DNA of 64,000 bases from Treponema sp. (GCA_022510905.1 JAFLSN010000007.1:19169-83168), one strand, 5' to 3'. Positions 1 to 9,260 are shown, counted from the first letter of the stretch. Numbers and translations: made by a program. The notes: generated by a model from the letters alone, not told the origin.

Positions 1-600
1 ATGCACAGGCATATCGAGGCGGTCTGATTCATCCCGGTTGTGCACCAATGTGAATGCGCGGCCTGAAAAAAGCTAAAGCCCCTCACCTGCACAGGTTACC
101 CCCAACCACCAGTACAAGTTACCCGCGCTCACATGTACACGTGAGTGCCAGCCAAACGGGCACGTTTTTATCCCTAACATTGCAATGTGATGCACCCTCA
201 ACCTTGGCTTTGACGTACTGTCAACTTGGTTTGTGATACACCGTTAAAGCCGTATGTGATGGTGTGTTATATTTCACTTTGGAACAGTGTGGGCATAATT
301 ATAGATGAAGGTGTAAAAGGAGCGTTTGCCTTCCGCAGAATTTAAAGAAATCTATCAACACAAATTCCGCATTTGGCACAGGTTTCCGCGTCTGTGTGCA
401 TTTGGGAATGAACACGCCGCAAAAGACAACAACCTTGCACCTCAGAAAGCCACGGATTCCGCCAAAGGCGCGATTCTGGCGGCGTGTTGCAGACATTTTG
501 CTTTTCCGCCAGTGACATACACACGTTCGGCCCGCAAAAACACGCGCATATCATTGCGCTTCAAGACTTTTGCGATTCCACCGCGCAAAACCGCCGCAAC
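1..600. other. Gene-free left end of the window
   Basis: I see no convincing gene here. The short open frames on both strands have no homology I recognise. The best ribosome-binding site, an AAAAGGAG near 315-322, lies only 3 nt from a TTG codon. A short inverted repeat with CTCAC/GTGAG arms sits near 130-147. The tail of a gene left of the window cannot be excluded. Confidence 0.4.
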
Positions 601-603
601 CTG

Positions 604-631
604 TTGACCGGCCACTTTTTTTTTGTATGGT
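604..631 (+). promoter_or_regulatory. Sigma-70 promoter of the small lipoprotein gene
   Basis: A -35 box TTGACC (604-609) and a -10 box TATGGT (626-631) are separated by 16 bp. They lie about 50 bp upstream of the lipoprotein start, which has a GGAGG ribosome-binding site at 673-677. Confidence 0.55.
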
Positions 632-683
632 GTATTAGCTTCGCCTTGGTGCGTGGCGTATTACTATTTTTTGGAGGATGCAT

Positions 684-1154
684 ATGAAAGGCGTCAAGAA
701 GTATCTGTTTTTAATGGCGGTGGTAGCCGCGCTCTTTGGCTTTGTCGCATGCAGCAACGATGACGACGGAGCATCGAAAGTGGCAGTGTATGCGTCAGAT
801 GAGGAGACGCTTACATTCTACGATGATGGCACCTTCAAGGTTGTTGAAGACGGAATTACCGTCTCAACAGGAACATACACAGGCGATGTCACAAAGAACA
901 CAGGCGTCAGCAACGAAGTTACAGCTACCATCAAAAAGTGGAGGAACGAGGACGGCAAGCTGGTCAATATCAAAGACTATGTTAAAGCCCAGGTTAAAAA
1001 GGGATTAGGTTCAAAAGCGGATTCAGTATCTGAAGAATACATTGACTATCTGATCGAGACTGAGCTCAAAGCCTTAATAGATATGCCCGTAACGATTCAG
1101 GACGGTGAACTTACTATTCATGGGCTTGAGGAAACCTACACCAAGAAGAACTAA
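684..1154 (+). CDS. Small lipoprotein, function unknown
   Basis: A 156-residue predicted lipoprotein. The N-terminus has lysines, a hydrophobic stretch and a lipobox ending FVAC, so the cysteine should be lipidated and the mature protein anchored in a membrane. An Asp/Gly-rich linker follows the cysteine. The segment TFYDDGTFKV is typical of small beta-rich lipoproteins. I chose ATG 684 over ATG 678 because the GGAGG at 673-677 leaves 6 nt to 684 but none to 678. The gene is monocistronic, with its own promoter upstream and a strong terminator 26 nt downstream. I do not recognise a specific family. Confidence 0.75.
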   Translation: MKGVKKYLFLMAVVAALFGFVACSNDDDGASKVAVYASDEETLTFYDDGTFKVVEDGITVSTGTYTGDVTKNTGVSNEVTATIKKWRNEDGKLVNIKDYVKAQVKKGLGSKADSVSEEYIDYLIETELKALIDMPVTIQDGELTIHGLEETYTKKN

Positions 1155-1180
1155 CACCCGCCATGCTGCATGACAGCACA

Positions 1181-1210
1181 ACCGCCGGCCTAAAAAGCCG
1201 GCGGTTTTTG
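1181..1210 (+). terminator. Rho-independent terminator after the small lipoprotein gene
   Basis: A perfect 9-bp stem ACCGCCGGC (1181-1189) pairs with GCCGGCGGT (1197-1205) around a short A-rich loop, followed by a T-run. It lies 26 nt after the lipoprotein stop. Confidence 0.9.
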
Positions 1211-1307
1211 TTTCCGCCGCATCAGGTGCTTTTCCTTATGCAAAAGCACCTCGCAAGGGGGCTTCGGTCATGGGGGCTCCCGGAGCGGCCGGCTTTAGGA
1301 ACCATCC

Positions 1308-1415
1308 GCCACCCTTGCAGGGGTTAAGCGTCCTCCCCTATAAGGATGGGCACCGCACCCCTATAAGGGAGAGGCATCCACCCTTACAGGGGTTAGAACG
1401 CCCTCCCATCGGCCC
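1308..1415. repeat. Dispersed repeat family B, copy 1
   Basis: GC-rich segment made of repeated words of the type CACCCTT(G/A)CAGGGGTTA and CACCCCTATAAGGGAGAGG. A related segment lies at 32432-32520 in the same orientation, including GCAGGGGTTAAGCGTCCTCC here and GCAGGGGTGAAGCGTCCTCC there. Both copies are intergenic and neither supports a reading frame. I know no named family. Confidence 0.6.
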
Positions 1416-1612
1416 TGGGCTGCCGGAAGTTGTGCCACGACACGGGCCCCGGGCATTGCCCAACGCAGCCCCGCAGCAGGCCTCGGCCTTTTGCGGATGG
1501 CGTGTCCATGCGCAAGGCAAACGCGCGTATCCATGCTGCCTACGTTTTAATGTTTCCACTTTCATCAGGACAGCGCGCATAAACCAAAACCATCTTAAAG
1601 GCAAAAACAGTT

Positions 1613-1641
1613 TTGACAAGCGCGTTACTCTGTGCGATAAT
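1613..1641 (+). promoter_or_regulatory. Sigma-70 promoter of the acyl-CoA synthetase/pyrKD operon
   Basis: A perfect -35 TTGACA (1613-1618), 17-bp spacer and -10 GATAAT (1636-1641). Transcription should start near 1648, giving a leader of about 140 nt. That leader holds two hairpins: GCTGCCC (1688-1694) with GGGCAGC (1711-1717), and GCATTTT with AAAATGC around 1732-1759. Confidence 0.75.
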
Positions 1642-1787
1642 AAAAGCAGGGGCCGTTTTTTAAGAACACGCACCAATCTTTATCAAAGCTGCCCGGGAAT
1701 TTCACTTTTTGGGCAGCAACCGCAAACCCGCATTTTACAAGGTTTTAGCCTGAAAATGCAAAATCTTATCAGCATCGAGGCTTCCGC

Positions 1788-3527
1788 ATGATAAAGCTCA
1801 AAGACTGGAACCCAACGTATTTTCTTCAGGAATTCAAAGGCAGTGTGTACAACGGGGAATTCCCCACTGTTCCCGAAATGTTCATTATCTCAACAAGGCG
1901 CTTTCCAGACAAACCTTGCTTTACCGATTTTGAAGGCCCAAATGGAAGCAGGCGCACACTGACATACGCAGAGGCGCTGCAAAAAATCCAGACGCTCGCG
2001 CAGTGGATGGCTGCGCACGGACTTTCTCACGGAGACCGCGTTGCCGTGACCGGAAAAAATTCACCGGAATGGGCGGTGGTGTATCTTGCCGCGCTGTTTG
2101 CCGGCGGCATCATCTGCCCCATCGACTACGCCCTGCACGAAGAAGAAATAGTGAATCTGCTGAACACGGCCCAGCCACGGTTTCTGTTTGTTGATGTTGA
2201 AAAATACGACTGGTTCGCCTCAAGGCAAAGCCCATACGACGTGTATTCGCTGAGCCCCAGGCAAAATGAACGATACGCCTACAACCTTTCAAGCGAACAG
2301 ACCAATGCCATTGTTCCTTGCACCGAAAAAGAAACGGCGGCCATTCTGTTTACCAGCGGAACTACAGGCATTCCAAAAGGCGTTATGCTCAGCCACTTCA
2401 ACTTAATCAGCGATGCGTTCGCGGCCCAGACCCGCATGATTCTGTACTCAACCGATGTGTTCTATGCGCTCCTTCCAATCCACCATGCATACACCATGCT
2501 GGCCGTGTTCATCGAAACCATTTCTGTGGGTGCGGAAGTGGTTTTTGGCAAAAGCCTGGCCGCAACCCGTATGCTCAAAGAACTCGGCGAAGGGCACATA
2601 ACCATGCTGCTTGGAGTGCCGCTCCTGTTCAACAAACTGTGCGCGGGCATCTTAAAAGGCATCCGAGAAAAGGGCATAGTGGTATACGGCCTCATGCGCT
2701 TTTTGATGAACCTTTCGTACATCATAAAAAAAGTGTTCAAGGTGAATGTGGGCAAAGTGCTGTTCAGGCCTGTGCTCAAAAAAGCGAACCTTTTGACCAT
2801 CCGCGTGGCAATCTGCGGCGGCGGTCCGCTTGCGCCTTCAATTTTCAAAATCTACAACGAACTTGGCATTGACTTTGTGCAGGGCTACGGACTTACAGAA
2901 ACATCGCCAATAATCGCGCTGAACCCTGTGGAACATTTCAAGATTCACAGTGTGGGCCAGTATTTTGAGCAATACAGCCAGATGCGCATAGACAATCCAA
3001 ACGAAGACGGCATCGGCGAAATTTGTGTAAAGGGCACCATGGTCATGCAGGGCTACTTCAACATGCCGGAAGAAACCGCCAAAGTGATTGACGCTGACGG
3101 CTGGCTGCACACCGGCGATTTGGGCTGGCTTGACAACGAAAACTACCTGATGCTTTCGGGCCGCGCCAAAAACATGATTGTCACCGAAGGCGGAAAAAAC
3201 GTATATCCCGAAGAAATCGAAGACGCATTCCAGCTTGAAACAGACATTGAACAGATTGTGGTGCAAGGCTACATTGCCGACAAAGCGCTGCGCTCCGAAG
3301 AGTTGCAGGCGCTCATCTATCCATCTGATGACATGCTGGCCTCAGTCAAAGTGAGCCGGGAAGAAGCGCCTTCAAACCTTGCCGTAGCGGAGCGGCTTTC
3401 CGCGATAGTGGGCAAAGTGAACAAGCAGCTTCTGCCATACCAGCGCATAAGCAAAATAACCGTGCTGGAGAAACCGCTTGAAATGACAACCACAAAAAAA
3501 GTAAAGCGCACGTACACAAATGCGTAA
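1788..3527 (+). CDS. AMP-forming long-chain acyl-CoA synthetase
   Basis: A 579-residue ANL-superfamily adenylating enzyme, expected to activate a fatty acid with ATP and load it on CoA (or ACP). The P-loop-like motif ILFTSGTTGIPKGVMLSH lies near residues 186-203, GYGLTETSP near 365, TGDLGWL near 442 and GRAKNMIVTEGGKNVYPEE near 458. The C-terminal lysine region TTTKKVKR matches the position of the catalytic lysine. A GAGG ribosome-binding site at 1777-1780 is 7 nt from ATG 1788. The gene ends 8 nt inside the frame of the next gene. The length and motif set fit the FadD-like group, but chain-length specificity cannot be read from the sequence. Confidence 0.9.
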   Translation: MIKLKDWNPTYFLQEFKGSVYNGEFPTVPEMFIISTRRFPDKPCFTDFEGPNGSRRTLTYAEALQKIQTLAQWMAAHGLSHGDRVAVTGKNSPEWAVVYLAALFAGGIICPIDYALHEEEIVNLLNTAQPRFLFVDVEKYDWFASRQSPYDVYSLSPRQNERYAYNLSSEQTNAIVPCTEKETAAILFTSGTTGIPKGVMLSHFNLISDAFAAQTRMILYSTDVFYALLPIHHAYTMLAVFIETISVGAEVVFGKSLAATRMLKELGEGHITMLLGVPLLFNKLCAGILKGIREKGIVVYGLMRFLMNLSYIIKKVFKVNVGKVLFRPVLKKANLLTIRVAICGGGPLAPSIFKIYNELGIDFVQGYGLTETSPIIALNPVEHFKIHSVGQYFEQYSQMRIDNPNEDGIGEICVKGTMVMQGYFNMPEETAKVIDADGWLHTGDLGWLDNENYLMLSGRAKNMIVTEGGKNVYPEEIEDAFQLETDIEQIVVQGYIADKALRSEELQALIYPSDDMLASVKVSREEAPSNLAVAERLSAIVGKVNKQLLPYQRISKITVLEKPLEMTTTKKVKRTYTNA

Positions 3528-3564
3528 AGCGCCGCAAAAAAAAATGAGAACCACAGAGGAAATC

Positions 3565-5421
3565 ATGGACACAGCACAAATAGATGAAAGCGGAAAAGGA
3601 TGCCTTTTTTTTGGAAACGCTCATGTACTAAACCTTACGGCCGTACCCGGACAACATTCCGTTTTTCTGCTTGAAACAGAAATCGTGCTTGACCGCCCCG
3701 GACAGCTTGCGCCAAAGCCGGGCCAATTCTACGAGCTGCGCAGCGCGAAATCAGCGGTAACATTCGGGCGGCCCATCAGCGTGTACCATGCCGCAGTCGA
3801 ATCCCAAGCCGATGGCCGCCGGGCCGTGCGGCTCCGCTTTCTTATTCTGAAAAAAGGAAATGGCACCGGCGAACTCTGTTCCATGCAGCCCGGCGAAAAC
3901 CTTGTGCTGCTCGGGCCGCTCGGAAACACATGGCTCCGCCCAAACGGAACCAAAAATGCTGCCATTCAGCTTGAACCGTTCGGCACGCAGGGCAAGCCGG
4001 AAGTTTGCATTGTGGGCGGAGGAATCGGCGTGGCTCCCGTGGCATATCTTGCCGCTTCACTTGCGCCGCAATCCTACGATTTTTTTGCGAGCTTTAAAAC
4101 CGGCTCATATGGTCTGGATAACGTGCAGGCCCGGGAGCTCGTTGTCACCACAGACGACGGCTCCGTTGGCATTCACGGAATGCTTCCCAAGGCGCTCACC
4201 GAGCAGAAAATCCGAGATGCCGGCTACAAAGTCATTTTTGCGTGCGGCCCAAGTCCCATGCTCGCATATGTCCAGAATGTGGCGGACAGGTGCGGCGTGG
4301 CATGTTACCTGAGCCTTGAACATCGTATGCTGTGCGGCATGGGAGCCTGTCTTGGCTGCACCATCTTTACCAAAGACGGAAACCGCCGCGTGTGCAAGGA
4401 CGGCCCGGTTTTTGACGCGGCGCTAATCACATTCCCCAAACCAGACGCGCCCCACAACGTGCAGCCGGAGCCGGCATCTCCAAAAGAACCGAACCTCGGC
4501 GTTGACATTGCGGGACTGCATTTTCAGAATCCCGTGTTTGCCGCGTCGGGCACTTTTGGCTACGGACAAAACTACCGCGGAGTGTTCGATGTGGAGCAAC
4601 TGGGTGCCATCTGCTCCAAGGGAATCACGCTGGAACCCCGCGCAGGAAATCCGGGTGAACGTATTGTCGAAGTTCCAGCGGGAAACATAAATTCCATAGG
4701 GCTTGAAAATCCCGGGGTACCTCACTTTATCGCGCATGAGCTGCCCCAGATGCTCGCCCTGCAAAAAACCGTTGCCATAGTAAATCTTGCAGGCGGCGAC
4801 CTGGATTCATACGTGCAGGGTGCGGCGCTGCTCGAAAAAACGGCGGCCCCCATGATTGAGCTGAACATCAGCTGCCCCAACGTCAAGGCGGGTGGCATGG
4901 CATGGGGAATTCTGCCCGATGCGGCAAAAAACTGCGTGGCCGCCGTCCGCAGCGCAACCACCAAGCCGCTCATGGTCAAACTTTCACCCAATGCGCCCGA
5001 CATCCGCGCGGTGGCCATGGCCTGTGTCGAAGCAGGAGCCGATGCACTCAGCTTGATCAACACCGTGCAGGCAATGGCCATAGATATTGAAAAAGCCAAA
5101 CCCTTTTTTGAAAACGTGAGAGCGGGCTGGTGCGGCCCTGCAATCAAGCCGCTCGCGCTCCGGCTGGTGTACGATGTTGTTGAAGAAATGAACCGCCTGC
5201 CGCCGCAGAAACGCATTCCCGTTGTAGGACTGGGCGGCATATGCACATGGCAAGACGCAGTGGAATTCATCATGGCGGGAGCCAGCGCAATAGAAGTTGG
5301 AACGGCAACATTCTTTAATCCAACCGCAATGCTTTCTATCATCAAAGGATTAGCAACATTCATGCGAACCCACGGCTACGCCACCATACAAGATTTATGC
5401 GGCATTGCCCAGACCGCATAA
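3565..5421 (+). CDS. pyrKD: Fused dihydroorotate dehydrogenase B: PyrK electron-transfer domain plus PyrD catalytic domain
   Basis: A 618-residue fusion in which one polypeptide carries both DHOD-B subunits of pyrimidine synthesis. Residues 1 to about 300 are PyrK-like: a ferredoxin-reductase fold with GGGIGVAP near 150 and a [2Fe-2S] motif CGMGACLGC near 255-263 plus a fourth Cys in RRVCKDG. From about 309 the PyrD domain begins (GVDIAGLHFQNPVFAASGTF). It has NISCPNVKAGG near 433, whose Cys is the class 1B catalytic base, KLSPN near 471, INTVQAMAID near 497 and the phosphate-binding GLGGI near 554. I chose ATG 3565 for its AGAGGA site (3555-3560). An in-frame ATG at 3520 overlaps the upstream gene and adds a low-complexity basic tail. 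PyrK and PyrD are usually separate proteins forming a heterotetramer. Confidence 0.92.
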   Translation: MDTAQIDESGKGCLFFGNAHVLNLTAVPGQHSVFLLETEIVLDRPGQLAPKPGQFYELRSAKSAVTFGRPISVYHAAVESQADGRRAVRLRFLILKKGNGTGELCSMQPGENLVLLGPLGNTWLRPNGTKNAAIQLEPFGTQGKPEVCIVGGGIGVAPVAYLAASLAPQSYDFFASFKTGSYGLDNVQARELVVTTDDGSVGIHGMLPKALTEQKIRDAGYKVIFACGPSPMLAYVQNVADRCGVACYLSLEHRMLCGMGACLGCTIFTKDGNRRVCKDGPVFDAALITFPKPDAPHNVQPEPASPKEPNLGVDIAGLHFQNPVFAASGTFGYGQNYRGVFDVEQLGAICSKGITLEPRAGNPGERIVEVPAGNINSIGLENPGVPHFIAHELPQMLALQKTVAIVNLAGGDLDSYVQGAALLEKTAAPMIELNISCPNVKAGGMAWGILPDAAKNCVAAVRSATTKPLMVKLSPNAPDIRAVAMACVEAGADALSLINTVQAMAIDIEKAKPFFENVRAGWCGPAIKPLALRLVYDVVEEMNRLPPQKRIPVVGLGGICTWQDAVEFIMAGASAIEVGTATFFNPTAMLSIIKGLATFMRTHGYATIQDLCGIAQTA

Positions 5422-5812
5422 GCCAGCCTGCCATGCGCCAGCGGGCCACTGAATTCAATGCATCGACAAAGCCCATTGCAGAACACACCGCAAATCCCCC
5501 GAATACCGCACTTCGGATCCAATCGGCCAGATCCTTGCAGCCGGCGGCCAAAGAAGGTTGAAGCACAAGACCGCTTGGCAACCAAAGGCACAGCCTCCCT
5601 GCCAGCGCAAGAAAAAAACATTCCCCATGCACTTTGAAGAACACCCCGCACACGGCACGGCACCCCCTTCCAAAACCCCAACGCTCCGCGCACCCCCTCC
5701 AATCCAACAAATTTCAAGACAATACCCAACGCACAAACCAATTTTCCAGCCAGACCATACACACCCCATGCCCGACCACTCCGCCAGCCACGTTTCAGAC
5801 AAAACCACAGAC
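5422..5812. other. C/A-rich intergenic spacer
   Basis: This stretch follows the pyrKD stop and precedes the 42-bp array. The plus strand is unusually rich in C and A. Open frames exist on both strands, but none resembles a protein family, has a ribosome-binding site or keeps coding-like composition. I see no terminator or RNA signature. Confidence 0.4.
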
Positions 5813-6400
5813 ACATTTTGCCTCCTCGGTGCGTTTTTGGGCAGTGCGCGGACGCATTTTGTCTCCTCGGCGCGTTTCCGGGCAGTGCGCGGGTGCGCTT
5901 TGCTTTCCCGGTGCGTTTTCGGCGCGTGGGAGCGCTCCAGTTGGTTCCCCCCGCATGTTTTTTGGGCAGTGCGCGGGTGCATTTTGCCTTCTCGGTGCGT
6001 TTTCGGCGTGTGGGAGTGCTCCCGTTGCTTCCCACGGCGTGTTTTCGGGCAGTGTGCGGGCGCATTTTGTCTCCTCGGCGTGTTTTCGGCTCGTGGGAGC
6101 GCTCCCATTGCTTCCCACGGTGCGTTTCCGGGCAGTGCGCTGGCGCATTTTGCTTTCCCGGCGTGTTTTCGGCGCGTGGGAGTGCTTCCGTTGCTTCCCC
6201 CCGCATGTTTTCGGGCAGTGTGCGGGCGCACTTTGCTTTCCCGGCGTGTTTTTGAGCAGTGCGCGGGCGCACTTTTCTTTCCCGGCGTGTTTTCGAGCAA
6301 TGCGCGGGCTCATTTTGTCTCCTCGGTGCGTTTTCGGCGTGTGGGAGTGCTCCCGTTGCTTCCCACGCATGTTTTCTGGCAGTGCGCGGGTGTGGTTTGA
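5813..6400. repeat. 42-bp tandem repeat array 1 (two alternating unit types)
   Basis: About 14 imperfect units with a 42-bp period, occasionally 41. Type a runs from GGGCAGTGCGCGGGCGCATT to CCCGGCGTGTTTTC. Type b carries GGCGCGTGGGAG and a palindrome GGGAGCGCTCCC (for example near 6097). Type a resembles the units of array 2: both hold a CCCG-N9/10-CGGG inverted repeat and a GCATTTTGC word. The arrangement keeps several frames open on both strands because 42 is divisible by 3. There is no ribosome-binding site, and occasional 41-bp units break any frame, so I treat it as non-coding. It ends about 50 bp before the promoter of the methyltransferase gene. Confidence 0.85.
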
Positions 6401-6450
6401 CTGTCCAAACATTTTGGAGTGTTATGGATGGTGTGTGCGCAGGAATTATA

Positions 6451-6485
6451 TTGCATAAAATGACAAAAAATATTAAAATGTCATT
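6451..6485 (+). promoter_or_regulatory. Sigma-70 promoter giving a leaderless methyltransferase mRNA
   Basis: A -35 TTGCAT (6451-6456), 17-bp spacer and -10 TAAAAT (6474-6479) are followed by only 6 nt before ATG 6486. There is no Shine-Dalgarno, so transcription probably starts at or within 1-2 nt of the start codon. Confidence 0.7.
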
Positions 6486-7661
6486 ATGGATACATATGTG
6501 GCATTGTGTGCCGTTGGCGCAGAAAAAATCCTTGGAAACGAACTGAAACAGCTTGGCTACACTCTTTGTGGCAACGCCCCCGGCAGGGTCACTTTTGCCG
6601 CTGATGGCGATGCCCTGTACCGTGCAAATCTCTGCCTGCGCACAAGCGACAGGGTGTATATGCTCATGGCGAGCTATCCTGCCGCTGATTTTGACGCGCT
6701 GTTTGAAGGTTGCTATGCCGTTCCCTGGCAGGAGTTTTTCAAAAAAGACAGCCGCGTTGTGGTTGACAAAGTGCGCGTGTACAAAAGCCGTCTTAACAGC
6801 GAGCACAGTGTCCAATCCATCATTCAAAAAGCCATCTACACCAAGCTTGGCGATATTTGGCACATGAGCACATTTCCCGAAAGCGGCGCTGAATTCAATG
6901 TGCGGGTATATCTTGACAATGACACCGCCATAGTGCTGCTGGACACCAGCGGCGACGCTCTGCACAAACGCGGCTACCGCACTGAGGCTGGCCCTGCCCC
7001 TCTGCGCGAAACAACCGCGGCCGTGCTGTTGCAGGAGCTTTTGTGGCGCAGAAAAACACCCCTGCACGACCCGTTCTGCGGAAGCGGAACAATTGTTATC
7101 GAGGCCGCACTGTACGCGCACAATATCGCGCCCGGGTTTGGACGGCGTTTTGCATTTGAGCAGTTCCCATTCTACAATCAGGAGCGTTTTATTGAAATCA
7201 AAAAACGCGAGGCAGAAAAGATACGCACCGATGTTGTCTGCCGAATCACCGGGAGCGACAAAGACGCGGACACAATCCGTGCCGCCCAAATCAACGCGGA
7301 ACACGCCTGTGTAGCAGCAGGGCGAGCCTTGCAGCTCATCGGAAGCGACGCAAAAATAGAGCGCCCCGAATTTATCGTGAGCGATTTTGCAGATTTAAAA
7401 GCCCCCTACGAATCCGGGGTGCTTCTATGCAATCCCCCATACGGCGAACGTCTTGGTGACAGTGAAAGCGCCCAAGCCCTTTACCGTTCAATGGCTTCTC
7501 TGTTTGCGGATTTTCCGGGTTGGCAGATCGGCGTGATTACCTGCCAAAAACAGTTCCAAAAATGCATCGGCCGCTATGCAAGCGCACTCAAAAGCCTGAA
7601 GGCCGGAAACCTTGACACAACGTTGTACATTTACAACGGCAAAGAAAAAGCAAGGAATTAA
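6486..7661 (+). CDS. THUMP-domain class I SAM-dependent RNA methyltransferase (RlmL N-terminal/YpsC-like)
   Basis: A 391-residue protein expected to methylate a guanine N2 in structured RNA, probably 23S rRNA. The N-terminal 150 residues resemble a ferredoxin-like/THUMP RNA-binding module. The methyltransferase core has motif I DPFCGSGTIVIEAAL near 195 and the catalytic NPPYGERLGD near 315, which defines the N6-adenine/N2-guanine methylase class. Its length matches the stand-alone YpsC/RlmL-N group rather than the fused RlmKL. It is the first gene of an operon with the TetR regulator 3 nt downstream. The start is supported by a promoter placed for a leaderless mRNA. The exact modified nucleotide is not inferable. 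Confidence 0.85.
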   Translation: MDTYVALCAVGAEKILGNELKQLGYTLCGNAPGRVTFAADGDALYRANLCLRTSDRVYMLMASYPAADFDALFEGCYAVPWQEFFKKDSRVVVDKVRVYKSRLNSEHSVQSIIQKAIYTKLGDIWHMSTFPESGAEFNVRVYLDNDTAIVLLDTSGDALHKRGYRTEAGPAPLRETTAAVLLQELLWRRKTPLHDPFCGSGTIVIEAALYAHNIAPGFGRRFAFEQFPFYNQERFIEIKKREAEKIRTDVVCRITGSDKDADTIRAAQINAEHACVAAGRALQLIGSDAKIERPEFIVSDFADLKAPYESGVLLCNPPYGERLGDSESAQALYRSMASLFADFPGWQIGVITCQKQFQKCIGRYASALKSLKAGNLDTTLYIYNGKEKARN

Positions 7662-7664
7662 CCG

Positions 7665-8306
7665 ATGGCAGTTTTGGTCGAGCACGACAAACGCAAGCAT
7701 GAAATTCTTGAAAAGGCCTTGGCGCTTTTTATCGAAGAAGGTTATGAAGATGTAACCTTTCAGAAAATCGCTGACCGTTGCAACATCACAAGAACAACGC
7801 TCTATATTTATTTTAAAAACAAACGCGAGATTTTTTTGTGGAGCATCAAACAGCTCACGTCTGGCATAGAATGCAACCTTGCCGCCGTCATTTCCGACCA
7901 TTCACTTTCTGCGGAAGTATGCCTCAAAAACATGCTGAACATTATCGTTGATGAATGTGAAAAAAATCAGCAGCTGTTCAAGGTTCTGCTCGTCTACTTT
8001 ATCCAGCTGCAAAAAAGCGGCGAAGACCCTTCCAAACGGGTTCGGCGCAGAGTCATCCGTATGCTGCACATGCTGAACACGGTTATCATCCGAGGCATAA
8101 GGAACGGCGAATTTAAACAGCAGAGCGTCAAGGACATAAATGAATTGTTGTACAGCCTGATTGAAAGTGCAATATTCCGGCTGGCAATTTTAGGCAAAGA
8201 AAACCTGCATGAAACCCGTGACATTCTCAACTTTGCAGTCGATTCAATATGCAAAAAAAGCTCCGCGCCGGCGGAAAATCAGCTGCACCGAAATTCAGTA
8301 CACTAG
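7665..8306 (+). CDS. TetR/AcrR-family transcriptional regulator
   Basis: A 213-residue protein with a TetR-type helix-turn-helix in residues 10-55 (KHEILEKALALFIEEGYEDV, then DRCNITRTTLYIYFKNKREI). The C-terminal helical ligand-binding region has no recognised ligand. It starts 3 nt after the methyltransferase stop, so it is probably translationally coupled to it. It ends convergently, overlapping the 3' end of the downstream lipoprotein gene by 12 bp. Its target is unknown; the operon partner is not a typical TetR target such as an efflux pump. Confidence 0.88.
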   Translation: MAVLVEHDKRKHEILEKALALFIEEGYEDVTFQKIADRCNITRTTLYIYFKNKREIFLWSIKQLTSGIECNLAAVISDHSLSAEVCLKNMLNIIVDECEKNQQLFKVLLVYFIQLQKSGEDPSKRVRRRVIRMLHMLNTVIIRGIRNGEFKQQSVKDINELLYSLIESAIFRLAILGKENLHETRDILNFAVDSICKKSSAPAENQLHRNSVH

Positions 8307-9260
8307 CACCGGCTCATGCTTCATTGCAACGGGCATACGTGGCGAAACGGAAGCCATGGGGTTATAGTCACCCGCATCATAGACACCTCCGTTTTTTGTT
8401 ACGGTGAATGTTTCTACCGGGCCTGTTGAATTGTGCAGGATCAAATCTCCTTTATACAAATCAGTCCAATAATAGCTGGTACACTGCAGCTCTGTGCCTT
8501 CTCGGTCATAAAACTGTTCGTCAGAAAACTGCGCCAGTATGCCATAAACGCTCAAGCTGTTATCGTAAAAATCATCAGGAAACACGCTGCGGAACGCCAG
8601 AGTGTAGCCATTGTCAGTTTTTAGAAGCTCAAAGAGGCGTATCGTTTCTGAAGATTTTATCGCCAAAAGAAAAGTATAGTCGTCTTCTTCTATGACTCTT
8701 TTGGAAAGTTCTTTTTGGTAAACGGCTTCGATTGTACCAGGCTCGGGTGTGATACTAAAAGAACCAGAAATTGTAAGTATCGTGGAATTGTCGTCAATTT
8801 TTAACATGCTGTCAGACAACAATATGGAGCCTTCCGATGTTCCTGTACCGGTGCAGGTTTTGGAATTGTCTGAGTAAAGGTATTTCGACAAGTCTTTTAA
8901 CTTGTACCTCACTTTGTATTGGTAATTTTTATTGCTATAAGTGTAATAATCATAAAAAACAACTGTAGATGATGAGTTTTTGCTGTAGTCTTCTTCAATA
9001 TCAATCTGGCCGATATTCACTGGATCGGTTTCATTTTCTATTTTTCCCAGACTGTCCACTTCATATCTAAAAATATTTATATATTCAGTTCCTTTGATGA
9101 CCGCTATCGAAAGGCTTGTGTGGCCGCTATCAGTTTCTGGTGTAATTTGCGGAGCCGTAATGTCATCGCTGTAGCCAGGAGTGTTAGTTACATTGACCAG
9201 TCCGCACGAAAACAGCGAGAGTGCCAGCATTGTTGTAAAAAAAAGAAAAATCTTTTTCAT
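8295..9260 (-). CDS. Lipoprotein, function unknown
   Basis: A 321-residue predicted lipoprotein starting MKKIFLFFTTMLALSLFSC, with lipobox LFSC. The mature part is rich in Ser, Thr, Asp and Tyr and looks beta-structured, with no motif I recognise. Met 9260 is chosen because the upstream extension to 9326 has no signal peptide. It lacks a clear Shine-Dalgarno; a GATAGT 7 nt before the start may be a -10 box, but its -35 is poor. It is divergent from the PrsW-like gene, with about 95 bp between starts. Confidence 0.75.
   Translation of the reverse strand: MKKIFLFFTTMLALSLFSCGLVNVTNTPGYSDDITAPQITPETDSGHTSLSIAVIKGTEYINIFRYEVDSLGKIENETDPVNIGQIDIEEDYSKNSSSTVVFYDYYTYSNKNYQYKVRYKLKDLSKYLYSDNSKTCTGTGTSEGSILLSDSMLKIDDNSTILTISGSFSITPEPGTIEAVYQKELSKRVIEEDDYTFLLAIKSSETIRLFELLKTDNGYTLAFRSVFPDDFYDNSLSVYGILAQFSDEQFYDREGTELQCTSYYWTDLYKGDLILHNSTGPVETFTVTKNGGVYDAGDYNPMASVSPRMPVAMKHEPVLVY

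Noticed and set aside
326..607. 93-codon frame starting at TTG with AAAAGGAG upstream
   Set aside because: The spacing from the ribosome-binding site is only 3 nt and the product resembles no protein; composition is not coding-like.
1270..1791. 173-codon plus-strand frame before the acyl-CoA synthetase
   Set aside because: It spans repeat B, the promoter and the leader of the next gene; no ribosome-binding site or homology.
5376..7304. Very long minus-strand open frame (over 600 codons) across array 1 and the methyltransferase gene
   Set aside because: It is antisense to a well-supported methyltransferase and otherwise translates the 42-bp repeats. There is no ribosome-binding site and no family resemblance; openness follows from the repeat length.
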